Origin: Bacteroidota bacterium | Lineage (GTDB): Bacteria; Bacteroidota; Bacteroidia; Bacteroidales; Lentimicrobiaceae | Assembly (NCBI GenBank): GCA_009773455.1 | Contig: WSXU01000007.1 | Location: 98,841-162,840 of the forward strand | Direction: 5' to 3' | Length of the DNA stretch: 64,000 nt | In this document: positions 16,403 through 24,786 of the stretch, piece after piece | Layout of the letters: each line of letters begins with the position of its first letter | Numbering within the stretch: position 1 is the stretch's first letter | Position numbers and translations under genes: made by a program | Notes under the pieces: generated by a model | The model's database searches: none | What the model was told of the DNA's origin: nothing | Seen by the model: the letters and a program-made list of their open reading frames with translations, nothing else

Positions 16403-18241
16403 ATGATAGAAATTATTGTTAATAGAAGCTTTAACCTTCAGCTCCCAATCGATATGACTTTGCAGTTTATAGAGGAGAATCCATTACTAGTTGCTGACAG
16501 AATACCGTCGTTATATACGCTCTCATTTGAACTGCCACCAACTGCTTTAAATCTAAAAGCATTTGGTTTCCCAAACCGTGTTTCGTCAATATCAGTCAAG
16601 AGGATTGTACCGGCTGAAATTATTCATTCAGGACTAGTAGTTTCAAGGGGTGAATTAATACTGCTTGAAACATCGCAATCACTAAAAGTTCAATTTAAAG
16701 GAAGCAGAGAAAGTGGAAATCTAAGGAAAGAGTTGAATAATATTGATATGGGTGAGCATGAATATGGCCAGTTTCCAAAGAACCAGGAAGACCTTGATTA
16801 CACTTCCCCTCTTCTTGAAGAATATACCGTCTCAATGCGGAGCATTGCATATAGTGCAAATCCATATGCAATTGCTCCTGTGAAAATCCTCGGAACTGAG
16901 TGGGAAGGAAAGGAACTTAAAAACGGGTTTTTAAACGCCATGAAGCAATACATTAACTTCTGGAACCCATCTCGTGATAATTTATTCTTTGAGGACAATG
17001 GTTCTGCTGGAACCAGTCGTGCATATACCAGGACACCAGTTCTGCCTTTTCCATTCATAAAGGATATTATCAATAGTGCATTTGGAGAAACTCTTGAAAG
17101 TAATCCATTTGAAAATGATGTTGATCTGGCACGACTTGTTACGATTGCTATGAACCATAAACATAATACAATGGGCACATTGTTGGGTTATTACATTGTT
17201 CCTGGTCCTGCTGGTAGGAAATATCCAGTAATGTTTCCTTTGGTTGATAGCTATGATGATGTCGATAATGATGGATTACTACCACTTAAATATAAGATGC
17301 AATCATTTATGCAACAATATCTTTTTGCTGATTTCCTGAAGGATTTGATGAAAATTTTCTGTATGACAACGTTTCCAGGAATAAAATATAAAATGGAGTT
17401 TAATAATACAGTGATGGGATGGAAGGAAAGAGTAAACTGGGACGATAAACTAACTGGCTTGCCGGTATTCACAAAAGAAGAAGCAAAAAAGTATGTTTTT
17501 AAATACAGCGGTGTAGAGTCAAGTAATAAGGATGTTATTCTTAATAAATATAGTAATGTTAAAGCCATTTTTGATGCCGCCTATGAGACTGAGAACGATG
17601 ATGCAGTTGTTTATGAAGACGAAAGTACTGGGGCACAATATAGTATTACCAGAACTTTACGGGGTGAAGAATCATTTGTTTTTTTGTACTCTGAAGTAAA
17701 AAATGACCCTCTTGCAACAAAAGAGGATGATAGTGAACTGGACAAATTAGAGGTAGTGTCAAGGGTAAGACCAGCTACCATGAATATACAGGATTACTGG
17801 GAAAAGGACCTCACCGGTGAACTTATACCCAGAAAATATTGGTTTGTTCCACAGATAAGTAACACCGCACTAACTGAAGCTCCATACATAATGTTCTGGG
17901 CAGGATTTAAATATACATTCGATTCTGGCGGAATAACTACTTATCCTTGTTTACTGGCACATCATACTGATCAGTATGGAGCAAAACATCTGAATACATC
18001 TCTTCATCCGGACGGACCTGAAGGTTTAATTGAAAAATTTCATGGAAGCATGAAAGCCTGGGTGGAAAAAGATAAAATGAGAGTTAAGGGATCATTCAGG
18101 TTGACCTTATTGGAGATTATACAGCTTAAAATCTGGGTTAAGGTATATTTTCAAGGTCGACTTTTTTATATTGAAAAACTGGACTATTCTCTCACCAATA
18201 AGGGCGTCAGCCTGGTAGATGTGGACCTCATTGAATGTTGA
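16403..18241 (+). CDS. Large phage tail protein (distal-tail/baseplate-like)
   Basis: A 612-residue protein starting three bases after the tape measure stop. It is beta-rich and has no recognised family motif; the opening (IEIIVNRSFNLQLPIDMTL) and the ending (VYFQGRLFYIEKLDYSL) resemble baseplate-type proteins that follow tape measures in other Bacteroidota prophages. That is memory, not proof. The gene is strikingly AT-rich: the 60-base line at 17521 has 16 G/C bases, against 31 in the line at 18601. With the end of the tape measure it forms a foreign-looking segment. Confidence 0.65.
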   Translation: MIEIIVNRSFNLQLPIDMTLQFIEENPLLVADRIPSLYTLSFELPPTALNLKAFGFPNRVSSISVKRIVPAEIIHSGLVVSRGELILLETSQSLKVQFKGSRESGNLRKELNNIDMGEHEYGQFPKNQEDLDYTSPLLEEYTVSMRSIAYSANPYAIAPVKILGTEWEGKELKNGFLNAMKQYINFWNPSRDNLFFEDNGSAGTSRAYTRTPVLPFPFIKDIINSAFGETLESNPFENDVDLARLVTIAMNHKHNTMGTLLGYYIVPGPAGRKYPVMFPLVDSYDDVDNDGLLPLKYKMQSFMQQYLFADFLKDLMKIFCMTTFPGIKYKMEFNNTVMGWKERVNWDDKLTGLPVFTKEEAKKYVFKYSGVESSNKDVILNKYSNVKAIFDAAYETENDDAVVYEDESTGAQYSITRTLRGEESFVFLYSEVKNDPLATKEDDSELDKLEVVSRVRPATMNIQDYWEKDLTGELIPRKYWFVPQISNTALTEAPYIMFWAGFKYTFDSGGITTYPCLLAHHTDQYGAKHLNTSLHPDGPEGLIEKFHGSMKAWVEKDKMRVKGSFRLTLLEIIQLKIWVKVYFQGRLFYIEKLDYSLTNKGVSLVDVDLIEC

Positions 18242-18242
18242 G

Positions 18243-18280
18243 TTGTCCTTTACCTATCTACCCCCCAGAGCATAGATTTG
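18243..18280 (+). promoter_or_regulatory. Phage promoter copy 3 (lysis/fibre operon)
   Basis: TTGTCCTTT (18243-18251), 21 bases, then TAGATTTG (18273-18280) and CCGGAAAACA. The 18 bases from the -7 box onward are identical to copy 1 at 564-581. It begins two bases after the stop of the large tail gene and supports the ATG at 18300. Confidence 0.7.
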
Positions 18281-18299
18281 CCGGAAAACACCTTTGAGA

Positions 18300-18566
18300 A
18301 TGAGTGCTTATGAAATCCTTGCCGTGGCCAGTGCTTATATCGGGCTAATTATAACTGTGCTTAAAATGATCGGTGCACAAAACAAGCTGGTAACCGTGCG
18401 CCTGGAACGTGGCAGCATAAAAATGGCTGAGATGAAAAAAGACATCGACAAAATGAACGAGGATCTGAAGCAAAAAGCCAATAAGGATCTTGTGGAAAAT
18501 CAGCTGAAGAACATCTCTGAGCAGCTTGGTGAAATAAAGCAAATGCTTGAAAAAAGGACCAAATAA
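18300..18566 (+). CDS. Small membrane-anchored coiled-coil protein, holin-like
   Basis: An 88-residue protein with one N-terminal transmembrane helix (ILAVASAYIGLIITVLKMI) and a long charged coiled coil (KKDIDKMNEDLKQKANKDL). This layout is like XhlA/accessory holin proteins. I choose the ATG at 18300; a TTG six bases before is closer to the promoter and less likely. It is the first gene behind promoter copy 3, and the next gene starts one base after its stop. A role in the lysis step is inferred from topology and neighbours. Confidence 0.65.
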   Translation: MSAYEILAVASAYIGLIITVLKMIGAQNKLVTVRLERGSIKMAEMKKDIDKMNEDLKQKANKDLVENQLKNISEQLGEIKQMLEKRTK

Positions 18567-18567
18567 A

Positions 18568-18990
18568 ATGGATGTTTTCCTTATCCGTACTGATGAAAGC
18601 GATCAGGGTACTTTCGGCCGGCTGATAGCTCCGGAGGTTGCCCTCAGCATTCATCTTATCGAACTCCCCAACCGGGATAATGAAGTCGGGTTCTCGCGCA
18701 TACCCGCCGGGGATTACATCTGTAAACCTTACAAGAGCCCAAAGTTTGGCCGGTGCTGGTTGGTTACAAATGTTCCCGGAAGAAGTGCAGTCCTTTTTCA
18801 TAAAGGTAACCTTGCCGGTGATACCCGCAAAGGCTATAAGACCCATTCGCGCGGGTGCCTGCTGCCCGGCTGGTACCAGGGGAAAATCGGGGCGCAGCGG
18901 GCTATCCTGAATTCAACCCGGGCATTCAATGAAATGGCAACAAAAATAGGCCTGAGCAATAGTTTTAAACTTAAAATACTTGAGCTATGA
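18568..18990 (+). CDS. DUF5675 protein, candidate lysis enzyme
   Basis: A 140-residue protein of the DUF5675 type. It has an N-terminal beta region (VFLIRTDESDQGTFGRL), the IPAGDY turn, and a His/Cys pair in FHKGN and THSRGCLLPG. The spacing of H-x-G-N and S-x-G-C recalls the active site of L,D-transpeptidase-type enzymes, though the family has no proven activity to my knowledge. It lies between two membrane proteins of holin type and no other endolysin is visible, so peptidoglycan cleavage is a fair guess. The ATG at 18568 is used; an upstream TTG is inside the previous gene. It overlaps the next gene by ATGA. Confidence 0.7.
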   Translation: MDVFLIRTDESDQGTFGRLIAPEVALSIHLIELPNRDNEVGFSRIPAGDYICKPYKSPKFGRCWLVTNVPGRSAVLFHKGNLAGDTRKGYKTHSRGCLLPGWYQGKIGAQRAILNSTRAFNEMATKIGLSNSFKLKILEL

Positions 18991-19580
18991 TTGAAACAGT
19001 TTTGGGAGTGGCCACCGGTTTTCTGGGAACCATCCTCACCAGCTTCACCAACCTGAAAACCCAGAAGCTCAAAAATGAGCATGAGCTGAAGATGCGCAAT
19101 TTTGACATCCAGGAGCGCAAACAGGAAGCCGAGCTTCAGATCGCCGTTGAAACTGCCCGTACTGAAGCTGCCATCGATACCGCAGAAGCAGCCGCCTACA
19201 CTGCCAGCCTGCAGACAGCCAACCTCGATGTGCTCACCGCTGAAAAGCTTCAGGTCCTTTCGCAGACCGGCGGCAGAGCGGGAAAGATCCTCAGTTTCCT
19301 TATGGGCCTCGTTGACACCTTCAGGGCATCGATCCGCCCGGGCCTCACAGTTTACCTGGTTGTGCTTACAACCATTCTCACATTCAAAGCCATCGAGATA
19401 CTCTCGGTAAAACAATCGCTGCTCAGCCCGGAGCAGGCACGCGAGCTCTTTAACCAGGTGAGCGATGTGATCATCTATCTCACCATATCGGTTGTTACCT
19501 GGTGGTTTGGTGATCGCCGTACAGCTAAATTCCTGTACCGGCTCAATGATGGCAATGTCCAGGATAAAAAGGGCTACTAA
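18987..19580 (+). CDS. Holin-like membrane protein with coiled coil
   Basis: A 197-residue protein. The N-terminal segment (IETVLGVATGFLGTILTSF) is followed by a charged Ala/Glu-rich coiled coil (about 30-85) and two C-terminal transmembrane helices (TVYLVVLTTILTFKAIEIL and VIIYLTISVVTWWFGD). Proteins of this shape are annotated as holins in several Bacteroidota prophages. It overlaps the DUF5675 gene by ATGA and is directly followed by the next gene, so the lysis cassette and the distal tail genes share one transcript. Confidence 0.65.
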   Translation: MIETVLGVATGFLGTILTSFTNLKTQKLKNEHELKMRNFDIQERKQEAELQIAVETARTEAAIDTAEAAAYTASLQTANLDVLTAEKLQVLSQTGGRAGKILSFLMGLVDTFRASIRPGLTVYLVVLTTILTFKAIEILSVKQSLLSPEQARELFNQVSDVIIYLTISVVTWWFGDRRTAKFLYRLNDGNVQDKKGY

Positions 19581-20852
19581 ATGACCGTTGTTGCCATCCA
19601 GAACCTGCCCGCCTTAATGCTGAGCGGGAATTTCCCTGATGAAGTCACCTTCCAGGGAAGTTCCGCCCCGGTTTCAATTTTTATGAATGGGGAATTGCTT
19701 CTGGAGGAAACCTATGAGCACGATGGCAATTACACCATCCACCTGAAGCTGAGGGACCTTTTCAATTCACTCCTGGAAACCGTTATTCCGATAGCCGGCG
19801 ACGTGTTTATCCAGGAAGCTTCGGTGGCCGATTTCGGCATACAGGTAGAAGAGCAGGGAGGACCGGTAACCTACACATTTCGCCTGGTAAAAGGGGGCAT
19901 AGATTCAGAGGATATCATAGACAGCACAACTTTCCTGTGGGGCAATTTCCTTACCTGGAAACCTCAGGTAAAGAAAGTAAAGTACCTGGATCCGCAGTGG
20001 CTCACTTATTACTCCGTTCAGGAGGCCCGCCTTATGATACAGGCAACTTACCAGGAAGCTGATGAGCTTGTTACTTCTGACCCGGTATTACTTTACACCC
20101 TGCCTGTATATAAGAAGTGCACCATGAATGTAAAGTTTGAGCGCCTGTGGGCCGGATTTGCTCAGGAAGGCAGGGCACCATATTTCATCGATTGCTGGAT
20201 CGCAGATGAGGGGAACGATAAAAAGACCTACACCCAGCGATATGTCCTCTCAGATGAATACCATGAGTTCGATGACATTTTCGTGTTTGAAAATTCCCTG
20301 GGCGGGGTAGATGTGATCCGCTTCACCGGTGAACTGGAGCACCAGCTGGGGCATGAATTTAAAAGCGCCGTATTTGGTGAAGAAACCCGTGAATATGATA
20401 TCATATTCAACCGGTCGTTTTCGAAGAATACCGGGTATTTCAAAAATGGCTATGAGCTTATGTGGACATCAGATTTCATGGCCAGCTTAAACCGGCATCT
20501 GTATGTTTCCGGCTTACCGGTTCGTATAGTTGTAAAAAGCTTTGAGGCAAAGGATATCAAAACAGAGCTCAGCCATTACAATTTTACTTACAGCTTTGCC
20601 CGGCAGAGCAAATACCTGAGCAGCTCATCGGCAGCCGGCCAGCTCCCGGGAATGATGGCTGAATTCTCCGGCATGCCCTCAGTATGGGATGATATCTATG
20701 TAAGGATATTCGGAGATCAGGTGGTGGATGGGGTAAAAACCTTCCTGCAGCCGGTAAAGGCCAACGAGGTTAAACCTGCCACCGGTGACGACCTTATCCT
20801 GAATGAGCTTACAGTAAAAGATGGTGGTATCATAGACTGCGGGGAGTTTTAA
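19581..20852 (+). CDS. Phage baseplate/fibre-base protein
   Basis: A 423-residue, beta-rich protein with no recognised domain. Short segments look like stacked strands (FMNGELLLEETYEHDG; YFIDCWIADEGNDKK). The C-terminus carries GDQVVDGVKTFL and LILNELTVKDGGIID, a pattern frequent in the shaft entry of tail fibres and baseplate proteins. It starts immediately after the holin-like gene and is followed directly by the fibre gene, so a fibre-anchoring role is likely. Confidence 0.6.
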   Translation: MTVVAIQNLPALMLSGNFPDEVTFQGSSAPVSIFMNGELLLEETYEHDGNYTIHLKLRDLFNSLLETVIPIAGDVFIQEASVADFGIQVEEQGGPVTYTFRLVKGGIDSEDIIDSTTFLWGNFLTWKPQVKKVKYLDPQWLTYYSVQEARLMIQATYQEADELVTSDPVLLYTLPVYKKCTMNVKFERLWAGFAQEGRAPYFIDCWIADEGNDKKTYTQRYVLSDEYHEFDDIFVFENSLGGVDVIRFTGELEHQLGHEFKSAVFGEETREYDIIFNRSFSKNTGYFKNGYELMWTSDFMASLNRHLYVSGLPVRIVVKSFEAKDIKTELSHYNFTYSFARQSKYLSSSSAAGQLPGMMAEFSGMPSVWDDIYVRIFGDQVVDGVKTFLQPVKANEVKPATGDDLILNELTVKDGGIIDCGEF

Positions 20853-22715
20853 ATGTCAACCATACTCACAAAAAGGTACCAGAGGGAAAAAGATATCCCA
20901 ACTACCGGGCTCCAGGCCGGTGAGCTGATCATTGCCATCGATACCCGGAGTCTGTGGATGTGCATTTCAACGGATGAAAGGGTTAAGGTCTCCGATAATT
21001 TCAATCCCGATGATTACCTGCAGACAGGTTTAAACCTATCTGATGTTCCTGAAAAATCGAAAGCGAGGCAGAACCTTGAGGTATATAGTATTGTCGAGAT
21101 AGATCATCTATTGCAGGGACTGAGGTGGAAAGCGCCGGTTAAGGTAATCACTACCCGCAGTATCGAGTTGGCAAGGGAACAGGAAATAGATGGCGTTTTT
21201 GTTTTAATCGGTGACCGGGTGCTGGTTAACAATCAGAGTGCAAGGTATGAGAATGGTATTTACGTTGTTTCGGGAGATCAATGGACCCGTGCTGAAGATG
21301 CTGATACTTCAGATGAACTGCTAAATGCTGCAGTTTTCGTTTCCCAGGGCACCACGTATGCAGATACGGCCTGGGTGTGTTCAACAGATCCTCCCATCGT
21401 AATTGGTACCAGTACAATCCGCTTTGTTCAGTTCTCGGCCTTAACCTATGTGCACCCCAGTGGCTTTACCAGCCAACCCCCAACATCAAACCTGGCAAAT
21501 GCAGTAGTGATCTCCAGGATACTGGTAAACAGCGAAGGGCATATAACAGGAATCAATACCAGAAGCCTCACACCGGCCAATATCGGAGCTGCACCGGCTT
21601 CTCATGCTCATGCACTTCATACAAGGGGAAATGGTTTAACCGGTAGTAATTATGATGGATCTGCCCCGGTCTCCTGGGCGGTGGATTTTGCCGGTAATGG
21701 CCAGGCAGTAACTGTGGCCCGAAGCGACCATAACCACGATAACCAGTATGCACCCTATGGGCATAACCATTACCTGACAAGCCTGGCAGATGTGCTTATT
21801 GATACGTTGGAACATGGAGATGTGCTCAGCTATGATTCTGCAGCTGATAACTGGGTAAATGTGGCTGCTGGTATTCAGTTTTGGTCAAAAAATTCATACT
21901 TCCTTAGCCCGGCAACTCCAAATGACTGTATTTATCTTGAGACAAACAGGAATGTTGCTCTGGATATTTACTGCTCTAATGACGGCTCCAGTGGAACCAC
22001 CGTCGGCATATCATCATGGACTCCTTTTGGAATCGGAGTTTATGGGGGAGGTGGTTTATACGGTGTATTTGCAGATGGAGGTGATAGCGCAACAGGACTA
22101 TTTGCAACAAGCTTTAATGGAGTTGGAGCGGAAATCATTACAGAAAGCGGACATGCCTTATCAGCCACCGCTACCGGAGAATTAGGGAATGCGTTCTCAG
22201 CAGTGGCGTGGGACCGGGGTTTTGGTGCAAGCATTTACAGTAAGAATGGTTTACCCATGGCCGTTGGTTGCAACCATGATACCCTGGGTAATACTGTTTA
22301 TGAAATGATACGTTTGGAGCGGAATTACGCTGGAGGGCAAGCTTCAGACGGAATAGGTGCGGCCATCGATTTTCATATTCAGGGCTCAGGATCTTCCTTT
22401 CTTAACTCTCGTTTCGCCTCAACACTCACAACCGCTCTGAATCTTCACATCACAAGCAATTTTGAATGGTCTTTAATAAACGATGGACTTTTTGATATTG
22501 TGATGGACCTCTCCGGAAGCGGAATATTAAATGTGAAATCCGGTTACAAAGTCAATGGTACAAATGGATTGAGCGGTTCTTCAACTGTCATTACCGGGGT
22601 TTCATATAATTCCATTACCAAAACCCTTGTATTTACCCGCTCGTCTATGTCCATCTCTGGTGGTATTGTGACCAGTGTTAATCCGGAACAAAACTTAAAC
22701 ATAGATCTTTCATGA
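20853..22715 (+). CDS. Phage tail fibre protein with H-x-H motifs
   Basis: A 620-residue protein. The N-terminal third has the fibre-base style (SLWMCISTDERVKVSDNF). The centre holds PANIGAAPASHAHALHTRG and RSDHNHDNQYAPYGHNHY; such H-x-H repeats bind iron in trimeric fibre shafts such as phage T4 gp37. The C-terminal part is Gly/Ser/Asn-rich beta structure and probably the receptor-binding tip. It follows the baseplate-like gene without a gap and overlaps the next small gene by ATGA. Receptor-binding is inferred from family and position. Confidence 0.8.
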   Translation: MSTILTKRYQREKDIPTTGLQAGELIIAIDTRSLWMCISTDERVKVSDNFNPDDYLQTGLNLSDVPEKSKARQNLEVYSIVEIDHLLQGLRWKAPVKVITTRSIELAREQEIDGVFVLIGDRVLVNNQSARYENGIYVVSGDQWTRAEDADTSDELLNAAVFVSQGTTYADTAWVCSTDPPIVIGTSTIRFVQFSALTYVHPSGFTSQPPTSNLANAVVISRILVNSEGHITGINTRSLTPANIGAAPASHAHALHTRGNGLTGSNYDGSAPVSWAVDFAGNGQAVTVARSDHNHDNQYAPYGHNHYLTSLADVLIDTLEHGDVLSYDSAADNWVNVAAGIQFWSKNSYFLSPATPNDCIYLETNRNVALDIYCSNDGSSGTTVGISSWTPFGIGVYGGGGLYGVFADGGDSATGLFATSFNGVGAEIITESGHALSATATGELGNAFSAVAWDRGFGASIYSKNGLPMAVGCNHDTLGNTVYEMIRLERNYAGGQASDGIGAAIDFHIQGSGSSFLNSRFASTLTTALNLHITSNFEWSLINDGLFDIVMDLSGSGILNVKSGYKVNGTNGLSGSSTVITGVSYNSITKTLVFTRSSMSISGGIVTSVNPEQNLNIDLS

Positions 22716-23038
22716 CAACAAAAACACTAAAACTCACATTCAAAGAAAGGGCAATGCTGCCTGAAATCCTCCCGGCCGCAGCAAACAAGCTGAAGCAGAT
22801 TATTGTAAGATCTCTCATCCGGAAGGTAGAATTCACTCCGGAAGAAATAGAAAAATTTGAGATCAGGATATTGCGTGAGGAAATAAGGTGGAATCAGCAG
22901 GCTGCTTCAGAAACCTTTGAGCTTGAGCTGTCAGATTCTGAAGTAATCGTCCTGAAGGAAGCCAGTTCAGACCTGGATAAAAACAACCGGGTTACCCAGC
23001 ATAACCTCAGCCTTATTGAAAAAATAGATAGCCTGTAA
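22712..23038 (+). CDS. Small hypothetical phage protein
   Basis: A 108-residue, charged, helix-rich protein (RKVEFTPEEIEKFEIRILRE). It overlaps the fibre gene by ATGA. A protein of this kind after a fibre gene can be a fibre-assembly chaperone, but no family motif is visible. It is intact and has normal codon use for this phage. Confidence 0.6.
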   Translation: MTTKTLKLTFKERAMLPEILPAAANKLKQIIVRSLIRKVEFTPEEIEKFEIRILREEIRWNQQAASETFELELSDSEVIVLKEASSDLDKNNRVTQHNLSLIEKIDSL

Positions 23039-23055
23039 TAGCCTGCAAAAGACGG

Positions 23056-23280
23056 ATGGATCCTGCCTTAAAGAATATCATCAATTCTTTAACCTACGAA
23101 GTGGGGGCAAAATTCATCCGTACTGATGATATAGAAAGAATTGCAGAAGCATATGCTGAGCTGAAATTCGCATCTGGCTACAAACTGGGCTATATGGACC
23201 GGTCGGATGAAATTTATACCCATGAAATGGTTACCCGGTACCATGAGTTTATTGGGAAACAGGAATATCCTGAGGATTAG
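23056..23280 (+). CDS. Small hypothetical phage protein, end of operon
   Basis: A 74-residue acidic protein (DPALKNIINSLTYEVGAKFI). It is the last rightward gene of the element. Its stop codon overlaps the integrase stop on the other strand by three bases, so the two genes converge with no room for a terminator. Function unknown. Confidence 0.55.
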   Translation: MDPALKNIINSLTYEVGAKFIRTDDIERIAEAYAELKFASGYKLGYMDRSDEIYTHEMVTRYHEFIGKQEYPED

Positions 23281-24473
23281 TGAGGCTTCGGAAAACCATG
23301 AATAATTCGGCTGTTCCGGTTGCCAAAGTGCCGCTTTACATAATGGTCCGTTGTTTCAATGCTTTTGTGGCCGAAGTGGTTCTTCACTTCCTCCAGGGTT
23401 AAGCCGGCCTCCAGCAGTTTTCCCCCACCAGTGTGCTTCATTGAGTAAAACTTATAGATCTTGGGTAGTTTAAGTTCATCCCGGAATTTATTGAATCTTT
23501 CACGTAATGTATTTTGTCCAAGTGGTTCAATTCCGGGTACCCCATTTCTACCAAAGACATAGAAATCCGGTTTAAAAAGGTTTATCTGATATTTGATGCA
23601 GAGTTCTGCTAAATCCACCGGCATATCAACGGTTCGCCTGTTTATTTTTGAGTTCACATCATCAACAACTACCTTGTAGCTGTGAACATCAATATCTTTA
23701 ACCTTTAAAAAACGCAATTCCTGTCCTGGTCTGATGGCCAGGTAGTACTGAAACATACAGGCCAGGTAAAGTTGAGGGTTCCTATCCTGAATAATACTTA
23801 ACAGCAATTTCAAATCCCTGTCATTGATAGGCCTTGCAGCCATATCTTTTGATTTTGGAGGTCTGACAACGTCAAAAACAGGATTAACGTTGATTTTTCC
23901 CTTTTTAACCAGGTAATTGTAATAGTCCTTCAGGATCTGCTCATACCTGAGAATAGTCACCCTATCAAGCTTACTCTCTATGATAAGGAAATCAAAATAC
24001 CGGAGAATGATTTTATTGTCAATCTCCGTCAAATCATACTCCCCAAATTTGGCATGTTCGAGCCATTGGATATATATCCGCAATTTGCTCTGGTAGGTGG
24101 AATAGGTTTTGGGTTTAAGTCCGTTCTTTCTGCTTTGCAGGTATTCTGAGATATAGAAACGGGTGTTCTTTACTGTTTTCTTGGTTGCATTGAACTTTCT
24201 GGATAGAAGCTCGTAATCCGTTTCATCTTTGTAAATGAATTTCTCTGAATCATCAAGCGGGTTCCAGCCTGCTTTCAACTTTTTAATTAATTCAGCAACC
24301 AACTTCTTACCCCATACTCTTTTCTGAGCAGTGGTTTCACATTGCTTAAAACCTTCATAAACTTTTCTTGGAACCATTTTATCAGTCAATGGATTCTTGA
24401 CTGAAAAATAAACATACCAGTCACCGTTGCTACCTTCTACAACGCGCGGTACTGAAGCGATTTTTGTTTTCAT
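23277..24473 (-). CDS. Tyrosine recombinase / phage integrase
   Basis: A 398-residue integrase of the Bacteroidetes type: an N-terminal arm-binding domain (SNGDWYVYFSVKNPLT), a SAM-like core-binding domain (TYSTYQSKLRIYIQWLEHAK) and a C-terminal catalytic domain. Box I Arg is in YYLAIRPGQELR, the nucleophile Tyr in TTDHYVKRH, and box II reads YSMKHTGGG, so the usual HxLRH is replaced by Y-S-M-K-H as in many relatives from this phylum. The ATG at 24473 is used, because the GTG at 24497 lengthens it without need. It lies 128 bases from the tRNA-Ala 3' end, the expected integration target. Confidence 0.9.
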   Translation of the reverse strand: MKTKIASVPRVVEGSNGDWYVYFSVKNPLTDKMVPRKVYEGFKQCETTAQKRVWGKKLVAELIKKLKAGWNPLDDSEKFIYKDETDYELLSRKFNATKKTVKNTRFYISEYLQSRKNGLKPKTYSTYQSKLRIYIQWLEHAKFGEYDLTEIDNKIILRYFDFLIIESKLDRVTILRYEQILKDYYNYLVKKGKINVNPVFDVVRPPKSKDMAARPINDRDLKLLLSIIQDRNPQLYLACMFQYYLAIRPGQELRFLKVKDIDVHSYKVVVDDVNSKINRRTVDMPVDLAELCIKYQINLFKPDFYVFGRNGVPGIEPLGQNTLRERFNKFRDELKLPKIYKFYSMKHTGGGKLLEAGLTLEEVKNHFGHKSIETTDHYVKRHFGNRNSRIIHGFPKPH

Positions 24474-24601
24474 AACCTGGTTTTTATGCGTCCCCACACA
24501 TAAAACAAGGTCACTTTTTTCTATTCAGACAAGTTTTTCAGATCAATAGAAAATCAAATTTCATCTAATCCATTGATTTTAAAGAACTTGAAGAAAGGTA
24601 G

Positions 24602-24675
24602 TGGAGCGTAGGGGAGTCGAACCCCTGACCTTTAGACTGCCAGTCTAACGCTCTAGCCAACTGAGCTAACGCCCC
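24602..24675 (-). tRNA. tRNA-Ala (anticodon GGC)
   Basis: On the minus strand the sequence folds as a cloverleaf: acceptor GGGGCGT with ACGCTCC, anticodon loop CTGGCAG with stems TTAGA/TCTAA, and the T-loop GTTCGACTC. The acceptor has the G3:U70 pair that identifies alanine tRNAs. CCA is not encoded. Its 3' end faces the integrase and should be the attachment site of the prophage. Confidence 0.95.
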
Positions 24676-24761
24676 GGTTAAAACGAATGTTTGTAAAATC
24701 GGGACTGCAAATTTATAACTTTTTCGTTATTTTAAAAGAAATATTTTTCGCATTTCTTTTG

Positions 24762-24769
24762 CATCTTTG
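24762..24769 (+). promoter_or_regulatory. -7 box before thpR-like gene
   Basis: CATCTTTG, followed by C, resembles the Bacteroidota -7 box (TAnnTTTG). Transcription would start near 24776, so the ATG at 24772 would be lost and an internal ATG (24787, 24793 or 24802) is the likely start. No clear -33 element. Confidence 0.4.
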
Positions 24770-24786
24770 CAATGAAAAGAAACAGC

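Larger units (their letters stand above)
1..24675. mobile_element. Right part of a tailed-phage-like prophage integrated at tRNA-Ala
   Basis: The stretch carries a portal-like protein, DUF6712-type head protein, TP901-like tape measure, tail and fibre proteins, holin-like proteins and a tyrosine integrase. The integrase is next to the 3' end of a tRNA-Ala gene, the usual layout for tRNA-targeted integration, so the right attachment site should overlap the tRNA 3' part. The left end and its attachment copy lie before base 1. Structural genes are packed with ATGA stop/start overlaps. An AT-rich cargo block of about 5.5 kb interrupts the head and tail modules. Terminase, major capsid, repressor and replication genes were not recognised. 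Exact boundaries are inferred, not seen. Confidence 0.85.
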
